The position numbers and the translations under genes are program-made. Positions 38,796-46,491 of a DNA stretch of 64,000 bases are shown in pieces; position 1 is the first letter of the stretch, and each line of letters starts with the position of its first letter. Below the pieces are notes generated by a model, which saw nothing but the letters and a program-made list of their open reading frames with translations, had not been told where the DNA came from and searched no databases. This DNA is from CAZVYJ01 sp964631565. GTDB taxonomy: Bacteria; Planctomycetota; Phycisphaerae; SM23-33. The stretch is from positions 1 to 64,000 of the forward strand of contig CAZVYJ010000005.1 of NCBI GenBank assembly GCA_964631565.1, read 5' to 3'.

Positions 38796-39182
38796 ATGGC
38801 ATACAGCGACAAGGTAATTGATCACTTTAACAATCCTCGCAATGTCGGCTCGCTGGACAAGAATTCGCCGAACGTCGGTACGGGTGTCGTAGGCGCGCCG
38901 GAATGCGGCGACGTGCTGAAGCTGCAGATTGAAGTCGACGAGAACGGCACGATAGTCGATGCGAAATTCAAGACGTTCGGGTGCGGCTCGGCGATAGCGG
39001 CCAGCTCGCTGGCCACCGAGCGGCTGAAGGGCAGCACCATCGAGCAGGCCGGCGAGATAAAGAACACCGAAATCGCCAAAGAGCTTTCACTGCCGCCGGT
39101 GAAAATCCATTGCAGCGTGCTGGCGGAAGACGCCGTCAAGGCGGCCATCGACGACTGGAAACGCAAGAACAACAAAAAGTGA
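38796..39182 (+). CDS. iscU: Iron-sulfur cluster scaffold IscU
   Basis: 128 residues, the same length as E. coli IscU. Clusters are built on three conserved cysteines, seen in APECGDVL, FGCGSA and KIHCSVLAEDA. The LPPVK motif recognised by HscA precedes the third Cys. The N-terminal YSDKVIDHFNNPRNVG is characteristic. Start at 38796 fits the family; the Shine-Dalgarno is weak, perhaps because of the repeat tract in front. It lies 23 bp after iscS. Confidence 0.96.
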   Translation: MAYSDKVIDHFNNPRNVGSLDKNSPNVGTGVVGAPECGDVLKLQIEVDENGTIVDAKFKTFGCGSAIAASSLATERLKGSTIEQAGEIKNTEIAKELSLPPVKIHCSVLAEDAVKAAIDDWKRKNNKK

Positions 39183-39197
39183 AAACAGGAGCCAGCC

Positions 39198-39527
39198 ATG
39201 GCTATTACACTTACAGAAAAGGCGGCCGGCGTAATTCGCAAAATCTTCGCCGAAAAGGAAATGCCCCAAGGCTCGTGTCTGAGGGTGGGCGTGAAGGGCG
39301 GCGGATGCAGCGGGTTCAGCTACACGCTGGACGTAGCCGACAAGCCCGCCCGCGACGACGAAGTGTTCGAGAGCAACGGCGTCCGCATAGTCTGTGACCG
39401 CAAGAGCTATCTATATCTCAACGGCACGGAAGTGGACTACAACGACGACATGCTCAAGGGCGGCTTCGTCTTCAACAATCCCAACGCCGTTCGCAGCTGC
39501 GGATGCGGCGCGAGCTTTTCAACTTAG
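39198..39527 (+). CDS. iscA: A-type iron-sulfur carrier IscA
   Basis: 109 residues of the HesB/IscA family. The three ligand cysteines are in GGGCSGFSY and the C-terminal SCGCGASF, the standard C-(about 63)-C-x-C layout. It delivers clusters or iron to apo-proteins. AAACAGGAG lies upstream of the ATG, and iscU ends 15 bp before. Downstream, the gap to hscB is filled by an inverted repeat (R3). Confidence 0.95.
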   Translation: MAITLTEKAAGVIRKIFAEKEMPQGSCLRVGVKGGGCSGFSYTLDVADKPARDDEVFESNGVRIVCDRKSYLYLNGTEVDYNDDMLKGGFVFNNPNAVRSCGCGASFST

Positions 39528-39538
39528 GAAGAATCTTT

Positions 39539-39610
39539 AACCACAGAGGTCACAGCGGGCGCAGAGTTCTTGTTATTTTCACCTTTGTGTGCTCAGTGCT
39601 CCCTGTGGTT
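39539..39610. repeat. Inverted-repeat element R3 between iscA and hscB
   Basis: The ends are AACCACAG (39539-39546) and CTGTGGTT (39603-39610), with further imperfect complementarity inside (CACAG, CAGAG versus GTGTGCTC, CAGTGCTCC). It resembles ACCACAGAGG/CCTCTGTGGT elements scattered in many environmental genomes. It occupies the whole intergenic space. Confidence 0.7.
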
Positions 39611-39622
39611 CAGGAAAATCGC

Positions 39623-40255
39623 ATGAGCGAAAAAAACCAACAGCAGGTCGTGCCGACCAAATGCAAAAAATGCGACAAGCCCATGAGCACGCCGCTTATG
39701 TGCGACTACTGCCACGCCGTCAATCCGACGGCTGCCACGGTTACCGACCACTTCACGCTGCTGGGGCTGCCTCGGCAGTTCGACATCGACCCGGACGAAC
39801 TGCAGAAGAAATATCTCGAACTGAACCGCCACGCGCATCCGGACTTCTGTTCCGATGACAGCCCGGAGGTACAGCATCTGCATCTGCGCGTTTCCGCGGC
39901 GATTAACGACGCGTACCGCACGCTGAAAGACCCGGCCTCGCGTGCGGCGTATCTGCTGGAGCTTCTGGGCGGCCGCAGCAGCGCCGACGACAAGTCGGTG
40001 CCGGACGGCTTCCTCGAAACAATGATGATGATGCAGGAGGAGATCGCCGACTCGGGCACGTCCGAGGCCGACCGCAGGCGCATCGGCGATGTTCTGCGGA
40101 CGCAGCACGACGGGCTGATGCGCAGAATCGCGACGCTGTTCGAGGAATGCCGCCAGGCCGTCGCGTGCGAAGCCGTCCGCACCGACCTGCTCGGTGAAAT
40201 ACGCAAGCAGCTTAACGCCGTATCATATGTCAAAAAACTGCTCTCGCAGTTGTAA
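39623..40255 (+). CDS. hscB: Fe-S co-chaperone HscB (J-domain) with N-terminal zinc finger
   Basis: 210 residues. An N-terminal finger with two CxxC pairs (KCKKCDKP, MCDYCHAV) precedes the J domain (DHFTLLGLPRQFDIDPDEL, HAHPDFCSDD), whose HPD motif stimulates the HscA ATPase. The C-terminal helical part (FLETMMMMQEEIADS) binds IscU in homologues. The finger is absent from E. coli HscB but known in eukaryotic HSC20, so it is a notable variant. The start at 39623 follows CAGGAAA; the longer frame reads through repeat R3. Confidence 0.93.
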   Translation: MSEKNQQQVVPTKCKKCDKPMSTPLMCDYCHAVNPTAATVTDHFTLLGLPRQFDIDPDELQKKYLELNRHAHPDFCSDDSPEVQHLHLRVSAAINDAYRTLKDPASRAAYLLELLGGRSSADDKSVPDGFLETMMMMQEEIADSGTSEADRRRIGDVLRTQHDGLMRRIATLFEECRQAVACEAVRTDLLGEIRKQLNAVSYVKKLLSQL

Positions 40256-40260
40256 CAACA

Positions 40261-40283
40261 GGCAGCAGGCAGCAGGGAGTAGG
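40261..40283 (+). repeat. GCAGCAGG-type repeat R6, copy 1 (upstream of hscA)
   Basis: GGCAGCAGGCAGCAGG followed by GAGTAGG. A copy with the same two parts in swapped order lies at 42201-42223, so the pair flanks hscA. Confidence 0.65.
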
Positions 40284-40368
40284 GTTTGGAATTTTCCGTT
40301 TCTTACTGGCTGTGAGCGCGAGCGAGCGGAAAAAGAATTTGGTGGAAAACGAAAGAATAAGCTGAAAG

Positions 40369-42195
40369 ATGAGCGAATTGATAATCGGCATTGATCTCGG
40401 CACGACGAACTCGCTGGCTGCCCGCATGACGCCGGGCGGCCCGGAAGTTTTTCGCGATGAAAACGGCAGCGGCATCGTGCCGAGCGTAATCGCATTCGCT
40501 CCCGACGGGCGGGTCACGGTCGGTTCGCAGGCCCGCGCCCACGCCGTGGAAAACCCCACCAGCACGGTTTATTCGGTCAAAAGGCTGATGGGCAAGGGCG
40601 TCGATGATATTCGCCGCGACCTGGAGTTTTTGCCTTACCAGGTGGTCAGCGGCGAGAATGAAATCGCATGCGTTCGCATCGGCGAGCGTCTTATGACGCC
40701 TCAGGAACTGTCGGCGATTATCCTCCGCGAGGTGAAAACCCGCGCGGAACGCGCGAGCGGCTGCGAGATAACGCAGGCCGTCATCACCGTGCCGGCGTAT
40801 TTCGACGATTCGCAGCGACAAGCTACTCGCGACGCCGGACGGATCGCCGGGCTTAACGTCCGACGCATCGTCAACGAGCCGACGGCTGCCGCACTGGCCT
40901 ACGGACTCGACCGAAAGGAAGACGCCAATATCGCCGTCTTCGACCTCGGCGGCGGGACGTTCGATATATCCGTGCTGCGGGTTGCAGGCGGCGTATTCCA
41001 GGTGCTAAGCACCGACGGCGACACGCATCTCGGCGGCGACGATTTTGACCGCGAGATAATCGACCTCGTGACGGCCGAGATTCGCGCCGAGTTCGGCGAG
41101 AAAATCGAGTTTCCGCCTTCGACGCGGCAGGCGCTTCGCGATTTCGCCGAGGCCGCCAAGATTAAACTTTCCACCGACGACGAGGCCCGCATAGAAATCT
41201 CGCTCGGCGGTTCGCGTGTTTACTGCCGCATGCTGACTCGCGACGAATTTGAAAAACGCATCAGCAAGTGGATAGACCATACCATCGAGCATTGCAGCAG
41301 GGCGCTGAAGGCGGCCGGGCTTGCCGCGGGCGACATCGACGAAGTCGTCATGGTCGGCGGGTGCACGCGCATTCCGCTGGTGCGTCGGCGCGTCGGCGAG
41401 TTTTTCGGCCGCGAGCCTTACACCGCAATCAATCCCGACGAGGTCGTCGCACTAGGCGCTGCCGTTCAGGCCGGCATACTCGCAGGCATGCAGCGCGACA
41501 CGCTGCTGCTGGACGTCATTCCGCTTTCGCTCGGCATCGAGACGCTCGGCGGGGCCGTCGGCAAGCTCATCATGCGGAACAGCACCATTCCCTGCCAGGC
41601 CTCCGAGATATTCACCACCTACGCCGACGGGCAGACGTCCGTTGACATTCATATTCTGCAGGGCGAAAGGGAACTCGTGAAAGACTGCCGCAGCCTGGGC
41701 AAGTTCCAGCTTCGCGGCATACCGCCCATGCCGGCCGGTGCACCGAGAATTCAGGTTACGTTCCTTGTGGACGCCAACGGCATTCTGAATGTCTCGGCCC
41801 GCGAGCAGCGGAGCGGCCGGGAGGCTTCGGTTCAAGTAACGCCTGCGCATGGACTTACTGGCGAGCAGGTCGACGCCATGGTTTCGGCCGCCTACGAACA
41901 CGCCATCGAGGACATGACTGCGCATCGCCTTATCGACCAGCGGAACGAGTCGGAGCGTATAATTAATGCAATCGGCAAAGCGCTGGCGAACACGCCGGAC
42001 GTGCTGACCGGTGAGCAGCGGGCGGCGCTTGACGCGGCCGTGACAAATCTAAAACTGAAGATGACCGGCGACGATCCGGAAGCTCTTTACGCGGCGATGA
42101 CGGCTGCTAACGAGGCGGCTGCACCTCTTACGCAGGCACAGATGAATGAAGTACTGAAAAAAACCGTCGCCGGCAGAAAACTTGAAGAATTTTAA
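40369..42195 (+). CDS. hscA: Fe-S assembly Hsp70 chaperone HscA
   Basis: 608 residues, shorter than DnaK and close to HscA. It uses ATP to help transfer clusters from IscU. Hsp70 signatures are IIGIDLGTTNSLAAR, VFDLGGGTFDISVL and VVMVGGCTRIPLVRRRV. The peptide-binding part (DVIPLSLGIETLGG, IPCQASEIFTTYADGQ) and a short helical lid follow. Placement after hscB and before fdx supports HscA rather than general DnaK. It is flanked on both sides by R6 repeats. It lies 113 bp after hscB. Confidence 0.93.
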   Translation: MSELIIGIDLGTTNSLAARMTPGGPEVFRDENGSGIVPSVIAFAPDGRVTVGSQARAHAVENPTSTVYSVKRLMGKGVDDIRRDLEFLPYQVVSGENEIACVRIGERLMTPQELSAIILREVKTRAERASGCEITQAVITVPAYFDDSQRQATRDAGRIAGLNVRRIVNEPTAAALAYGLDRKEDANIAVFDLGGGTFDISVLRVAGGVFQVLSTDGDTHLGGDDFDREIIDLVTAEIRAEFGEKIEFPPSTRQALRDFAEAAKIKLSTDDEARIEISLGGSRVYCRMLTRDEFEKRISKWIDHTIEHCSRALKAAGLAAGDIDEVVMVGGCTRIPLVRRRVGEFFGREPYTAINPDEVVALGAAVQAGILAGMQRDTLLLDVIPLSLGIETLGGAVGKLIMRNSTIPCQASEIFTTYADGQTSVDIHILQGERELVKDCRSLGKFQLRGIPPMPAGAPRIQVTFLVDANGILNVSAREQRSGREASVQVTPAHGLTGEQVDAMVSAAYEHAIEDMTAHRLIDQRNESERIINAIGKALANTPDVLTGEQRAALDAAVTNLKLKMTGDDPEALYAAMTAANEAAAPLTQAQMNEVLKKTVAGRKLEEF

Positions 42196-42200
42196 CGACA

Positions 42201-42223
42201 GGGAGTAGGCAGCAGGCAGCAGG
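42201..42223 (+). repeat. GCAGCAGG-type repeat R6, copy 2 (downstream of hscA)
   Basis: GGGAGTAGGCAGCAGGCAG plus CAGG. It shares GGCAGCAGGCAGCAGG with copy 1 at 40261. Confidence 0.65.
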
Positions 42224-42253
42224 AAAAACGCAGCGGAAAGGGTGAAAGGCAAA

Positions 42254-42628
42254 ATGGCGACGCATAAAGTTACATTCAATCCTGTAGGCGTCACAGTGGA
42301 GGTAGATCCGAAAGATTATCCGTTCGGCCGCGACGGCGAACCGGGCAGCCTGCTCGATATTGCACTTGGGCATGATATCCAAATTGAACATGCCTGCGGC
42401 GGGGCGGGCGTCTGCGCGACCTGCCACGTTATCGTCGAGCAGGGCATGGAGAATCTCTCCGAGCCGACCGACGACGAACTCGACCGTGTGGACTACGCTC
42501 CGAATGCGACACCTCGCAGCCGCCTCGCGTGCCAGGCCGTCGTCAACGGCGACGTGACAGTCACCGTGCCGAACTGGAACCGCAACGCGGTCTCCGAGAA
42601 AAAAATGGCGGAGATGAACACGGATTGA
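42254..42628 (+). CDS. fdx: [2Fe-2S] ferredoxin of the isc operon
   Basis: 124 residues. Adrenodoxin-type ferredoxin that supplies electrons for cluster assembly. Cluster ligands lie in HACGGAGVCATCHV and LACQAVV. The ATG at 42254 has AAAGG 5 nt upstream; a GTG at 42242 is less likely. The last codons (MNTD, then stop) are supplied by the AACACGGAT arm of repeat R4, so the C-terminus has been reshaped by a repeat insertion. Confidence 0.93.
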   Translation: MATHKVTFNPVGVTVEVDPKDYPFGRDGEPGSLLDIALGHDIQIEHACGGAGVCATCHVIVEQGMENLSEPTDDELDRVDYAPNATPRSRLACQAVVNGDVTVTVPNWNRNAVSEKKMAEMNTD

Positions 42629-42670
42629 CACAGATATAAATTTATAGAAATAATCGGTTTTATCCGTGTT
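42617..42670. repeat. Inverted-repeat element R4 between fdx and iscX
   Basis: AACACGGAT (42617-42625) and ATCCGTGTT (42662-42670) are perfect inverted ends around a 36-nt AT-rich centre. The left arm contains the last codons and stop of fdx. Confidence 0.75.
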
Positions 42671-42692
42671 AATCACTGCTGAAGGATTTTTT

Positions 42693-42899
42693 ATGAACTG
42701 GTCCGATGCAGATGAGATCGGCTTTCAACTTTCCGAGCGATTCCCGGAAATCGACCCGCTTTCAATCCGTTTCACCGAGCTGTACCGGATGATTACTGAG
42801 CTTGACGGCTTCGATGACGATCCCGCCGCATCGACCGAGGCTACCCTTGAAGCAATCCAGATGGCCTGGCTTGGATATTTCCAGGACCAGCAGAAGTAA
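42693..42899 (+). CDS. iscX: IscX, small Fe-S assembly regulator
   Basis: 68 residues, matching E. coli IscX in size and sequence pattern: NWSDADEIGFQLSERFPEID, PLSIRFTELYRMI, DGFDDDP and LEAIQMAWL. IscX is an acidic helical protein that binds IscS and probably iron, moderating cluster synthesis. AAGGA lies 7 nt before the ATG. It is the last gene of the operon; no convincing terminator follows before the convergent gene ends at 42961. Confidence 0.93.
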   Translation: MNWSDADEIGFQLSERFPEIDPLSIRFTELYRMITELDGFDDDPAASTEATLEAIQMAWLGYFQDQQK

Positions 42900-42960
42900 A
42901 AAAGTGGGGACATCCATCCAGGCAAGCTGTCCTGGCATATTCCGAACTCAGAACTATTTT

Positions 42961-44070
42961 TTACCCGAACAGGCTGCCTGTAGGGGGGGAAGGGACATAA
43001 TCGTTGTCGAGGAAATATCGCACGGCCTGCTCGGTGGAGCGGAAGACTTTGGTGGCTGTTTCCGTGATGAAGGGCGACGGAGCAGCCTTCGGCCTCCATA
43101 TCACGAACACATCCCGCGTGGCCTCGTGCGCGTGCTGAAGTTCGCGTTCGACGCCGCTTGAAAGCCCGGGCCGACCGTCTTCAAGCTCCGGCACGAGCGA
43201 GATAATCATGTCGGACTGGTCGATGAGCTTGAAGTCGCGAGCGTAAATCTGACCGTCGATGTCGGCGATGATTTCCAGCAGCTGCGATGTCTCCATGATC
43301 GACTTTTCACCGCCCGGCCCGTACTCGACGGTGCGGTGGCCCTGTTCAGCGGCCTCTATCGCAAGCGTGCAGAGGTGCTTTTCCTCGATATCGGCCGGGT
43401 CGAAGCACGTGAAGTGCCGCTTCATCTCGCGGCGGAAGCATTCGATCTCGGCCAGCAGCTGGGGCGAGCCGTTCACGTGCGACATCGGGAAGCTCAGATA
43501 CGCCTTTTTGAGATAGCTGCGGAACATCAGCCTGTAGCAGGTTTCGGCGGTCGTGTCGTCCTCGCCGCGGGCGAGAATATAGAACCGCCCGTGGCCGCGG
43601 ATAATCTGGCTGAACAGCTCGGTCGCGAGAATTTCCTCCTCGCGCCAGACCATAAGGTCTTTGAGCGTGTGGTCCACGTGACCGTCGCGGTTGAGCCGGT
43701 AATGCACGCGGTCGATGTTATCCACCAGCGTAATATAGAGGTCGGCGTTGAGCTGGGTCATCTGGTCGAGGTCCAGCGCGTAGAACAACCCGTGCCGCCA
43801 TCGGAACGTCGCATGGGTGTTTACGATTATGTTGCCGGCGGTCTGGCTGGTTGCGAGTATGTCTTTGAAGACGCTTCGCCGCAGGCTGTTGAGCCGGGTA
43901 AGCGGCAGGTCGAGGATTTTGCCCGGCTGGACGTCGGGCGCCTCGGCGTACATCATCTCGCCGACGTTGCAGACGGCCGTTTCATGGTCATGCTCGGCCG
44001 CAATCTCCGCCACGCGGGCGAGGAAGGGTTTCTTGTCCACTCCTACTTGTCCGGTGATAACTGCTCGCAT
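42961..44070 (-). CDS. P-loop kinase-like protein fused to a deoxyribosyltransferase-like domain
   Basis: 369 residues, cytoplasmic. The N-terminal two thirds look like an archaeal-type adenylate-kinase/AAA P-loop fold: MRAVITGQVGVDKKPFLARV replaces the usual GxxGxGK[ST], followed by VNTHATFRWRHGLFYALD and an ADLYITLVDN strand with a VHYRL helix. Residues about 215-345 resemble nucleoside 2-deoxyribosyltransferase/TIR-like folds (DGQIYARDFKLIDQSDMIIS, SSGVERELQHAHEA, VFVIWRP). Substrate and reaction are unknown; nucleotide binding is likely. No Shine-Dalgarno is seen at 44070. It is divergent from a small acidic protein gene 66 bp away. Confidence 0.7.
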   Translation of the reverse strand: MRAVITGQVGVDKKPFLARVAEIAAEHDHETAVCNVGEMMYAEAPDVQPGKILDLPLTRLNSLRRSVFKDILATSQTAGNIIVNTHATFRWRHGLFYALDLDQMTQLNADLYITLVDNIDRVHYRLNRDGHVDHTLKDLMVWREEEILATELFSQIIRGHGRFYILARGEDDTTAETCYRLMFRSYLKKAYLSFPMSHVNGSPQLLAEIECFRREMKRHFTCFDPADIEEKHLCTLAIEAAEQGHRTVEYGPGGEKSIMETSQLLEIIADIDGQIYARDFKLIDQSDMIISLVPELEDGRPGLSSGVERELQHAHEATRDVFVIWRPKAAPSPFITETATKVFRSTEQAVRYFLDNDYVPSPPTGSLFG

Positions 44071-44136
44071 TGCGACACTGTATCGCCGCGAGGTCGACGA
44101 ATCAATCTTGCAGCGGCGAAAGGTGTGTTATGGACA

Positions 44137-44604
44137 ATGCGGCAGGAGGTGCGTAAGCTGATCGGCGAAATGGAGTTCACCGAAGACATTATTGTCGGCG
44201 AGTCGCATTACGCAGGCGAAAACGACGACCGGCTGTTGGCGGAGATGGCGGCCGGCCATGTTGATGAATTGTCCGTCGTCGGCCGGCTGCCGCGAAAATC
44301 CATACAAGTCCCGATTGTCGAACTCGCAGGGGACGAAGATCCCGAATGCTGCTGCAATATCGACCCCTCCGATTCGCCCGAGCCTGACGTGTTTGAAACG
44401 ACAACCGAGCGCGATGCGATGTTTGCCATGCCCGAAACAGATTCCGAGCCGGACAGTCGGCCGGAATCGCCCGCGCCGATGGAACGGGCAATTGTTGAAC
44501 CGACCGGTGAAAGCGGCGACGCGGCTTCGATATTGGCTCAGTTATGCTGGGCTGCAGGCGGCTGCGGGGCGGGCGGACTTCTGTACTGGCTGCTGCTTGC
44601 GTGA
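44137..44604 (+). CDS. Acidic, Cys-containing small protein of unknown function
   Basis: 155 residues. The N-terminal 65 look folded (MRQEVRKLIGEMEFTEDIIV, DELSVVGRLPRKSIQVPIVE). A triple Cys (ECCCNID) near 71-73 is followed by an acidic Pro/Ser/Glu-rich linker and a hydrophobic C-terminus (ILAQLCWAAGGCGAGG, LLYWLLLA) that could be a tail anchor. Codon use is like its neighbours, which supports a real gene. A GTG at 44125 is an alternative start. No family recognised. It is divergent from the kinase-like fusion gene and may share its regulation. Confidence 0.5.
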   Translation: MRQEVRKLIGEMEFTEDIIVGESHYAGENDDRLLAEMAAGHVDELSVVGRLPRKSIQVPIVELAGDEDPECCCNIDPSDSPEPDVFETTTERDAMFAMPETDSEPDSRPESPAPMERAIVEPTGESGDAASILAQLCWAAGGCGAGGLLYWLLLA

Positions 44605-44610
44605 AGGCGG

Positions 44611-44988
44611 TTATTTGGCGGCAAGCTGCTTTTTCAGGGCCTCGATTTCCTTTTTCAGCAGTTCATTTTCATCTTGCGCCTCTTTCAGCTGCTTCTTCAT
44701 CTCGTCACGCTCTATTGGCGCCCTTGCAAGAGTGGCGATTGTGTCCTTGTGCTGCGCGACGGTGAACTCCAGGTCGTTTACTTTTTTCTGCAGATACTCG
44801 GACCTGTTTATGATTTCCTGGTTTTTCGCCTCCAGCATCGCCTTTTCCGTTTCCAGCGCCTGAACCTGCTCGCGGAGCAGTTCTATCTGGTGCGCCTGGG
44901 ACGGCTGAAGGTCTGTCTGCGTGGTTGCGGCAGGGCGGCAGCCGCCCGCCGCCACAAGCATGGAGATTGCGATGAATACCCGTTTCAT
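44611..44988 (-). CDS. Coiled-coil lipoprotein
   Basis: 125 residues. A short signal sequence (MKRVFIAISMLVAAGGC) ends in a lipobox-like Cys17, although Gly-Gly before Cys is not ideal. From about residue 32 to the end runs a heptad-rich coiled coil (LLREQVQALETEKAMLEAKN, DEMKKQLKEAQDENELLKKE). It is probably membrane-anchored facing the periplasm, perhaps a structural spacer. It ends 6 bp from the convergent acidic-protein gene. R1 copy C lies in its upstream region. No clear Shine-Dalgarno. Confidence 0.7.
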   Translation of the reverse strand: MKRVFIAISMLVAAGGCRPAATTQTDLQPSQAHQIELLREQVQALETEKAMLEAKNQEIINRSEYLQKKVNDLEFTVAQHKDTIATLARAPIERDEMKKQLKEAQDENELLKKEIEALKKQLAAK

Positions 44989-45031
44989 GGCTGATATTCT
45001 AAACAACGTCGGCCCGCTTTGCCAGAGGTTA

Positions 45032-45148
45032 AGCTGCCCCTGAGGGGCAGCTAGAGCAGGAGAAAGTAGAAAGTTGAAACATCGCATTGTTCTGCAATTA
45101 GCGTCAATACTGCTCTCCTGCGGTCTACTATCTACTATCTGCTTTCTG
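45032..45148 (+). repeat. Dispersed intergenic repeat R1, copy C
   Basis: AGCTGCCCCTGAGGGGCAGC palindrome, TAGAGCAGGAGAAAGTAGAA, AGTTGAAAC, about 40 variable bases, then TGCTCTCCTGCGGTCTACTA and a CTTTCTG end. The outer blocks match copies A and B almost base for base, while the centre differs. Confidence 0.85.
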
Positions 45149-45257
45149 TTTTCAAAAAGACCATTCAAACGTCCACAAAAATTATTGCGGACAACTTGGC
45201 ATTAATGGCGGCACAACTCCTGAAGGGTCATGCCTCTGAATATGAAATACCGTAGTT

Positions 45258-46358
45258 TTACTTGCCGCTGAGAGCCTTCTGTATTATTTCCTCGAGATTG
45301 CTCTCGGCGTTATCGGAAATAACATTTCCGTCCTTGCCGACGACCCAGACGTTGGGTATCGAGCTGATGCCGTATTTTTGGGCGGTCGGGTCCTGAGGCT
45401 GGCCGGCGTAGGTCATAATCCAGGGCAGCTCGGCTGTCTTGAGGTATTCGTCGAGCGCTTCGCGCGTGTGGTCGAGGCTTATGCCTATGAAGACCACGTC
45501 CTGCTGGCTGTACTTTGCGTACAGTTCCTTCATGTGAGGCATCAGGTCGCGGCAGGGGCCGCACCAGCTCGCCCAGAAATCTATTACGACGACCTTTCCC
45601 TTGAATTCGTCCGGCAGCTTGATTTTCACGCCGTCGAGCCTGACGAGTTCGGTTTCGAACGGTTTGCCTATGTCGGGGTGGCGGCCGTTCTGTCTGACGA
45701 AACTGTGCACGTCCGGATCGTCGATGAAATTTTTCACGAGCGTATCGAGAATCTTGTTCAGCAGCCTGGTCTGTTTTTTATCCCTGGCGAGCATGGCTCC
45801 GTAGATGTTCGCGTAAGGCTCGACCTTGCTCTTTTCGTACCGCTTGATGTACAGCTGTATTTCCCTGGAGATTTCCGTCGGCAGGGCGTTTGATATTTTG
45901 TCCTGCGTGACGAAGAAGTCGGCCCGCAGCTTCTGCTCGTTCTCGATTTTCATCGAGAGAATCCGCTTTGAAATGTCCACCACCTGGCTCATGTAGGAGT
46001 CATCCGCCTTTGTGCCGAGGAAATGGGCCGCCTGGAGCATGCGGGTTCTGACTTCGAGAAGATTGGACGCGTTGGGATAGTCTTTTTCCGCCTGGGCGCC
46101 GATTTCGAGCACTTTTTTCATTCTGGGCACGAGCTGCTTTATCCACTCGGCTTCGCTGCTGACGGGCTTGAGGTTCGCATTCACCGTTTCGTCCATTTTC
46201 TTGAGAATTTCGCCCGGGACGTCGTCGGGGTTTTCCACGGTCGGATTTTCGACAGCGGGGTTATCTGCCGGCTGGGCGACGCCGGGCCGGGGCTGCATCA
46301 GCAGCATGCCTGCCGCAAGCAGAGCGGCAAAAACCGCTATATATAATCTTTTCGTCAT
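45258..46358 (-). CDS. TlpA/ResA-type exported thioredoxin-like protein
   Basis: 366 residues. Signal peptide about 1-28 (YIAVFAALLAAGMLL, cleavage near GVAQ). A long helical middle region of about 200 residues has no recognised fold. The C-terminal 130 residues are a thioredoxin domain with FWASWCGPCRDLMPHMKELY, QDVVFIGISLD and the cis-Pro in ISSIPNVWVV. It probably reduces or oxidises disulfides in the periplasm. The start at 46358 has AAGGA upstream. A monocistronic gene with R1 copy C beyond its 3' end. Confidence 0.88.
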   Translation of the reverse strand: MTKRLYIAVFAALLAAGMLLMQPRPGVAQPADNPAVENPTVENPDDVPGEILKKMDETVNANLKPVSSEAEWIKQLVPRMKKVLEIGAQAEKDYPNASNLLEVRTRMLQAAHFLGTKADDSYMSQVVDISKRILSMKIENEQKLRADFFVTQDKISNALPTEISREIQLYIKRYEKSKVEPYANIYGAMLARDKKQTRLLNKILDTLVKNFIDDPDVHSFVRQNGRHPDIGKPFETELVRLDGVKIKLPDEFKGKVVVIDFWASWCGPCRDLMPHMKELYAKYSQQDVVFIGISLDHTREALDEYLKTAELPWIMTYAGQPQDPTAQKYGISSIPNVWVVGKDGNVISDNAESNLEEIIQKALSGK

Positions 46359-46491
46359 TGTTGTATCCTTTCTCAACATTTCGGACACCCACGGCGGCCG
46401 GATGTTGTTCTTTTATCGTTTTTCAGGCCGGTTTTCCATAGAGGCGACCCGCGGCGTCTGTTTTTCATGCTGCGGGAAGTCCGCGACCATC

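Noticed and set aside
42900..42960. CCAGG/CCTGG hairpin after iscX as a terminator
   Set aside because: Only about five pairs with bulges and no U-run directly after it.
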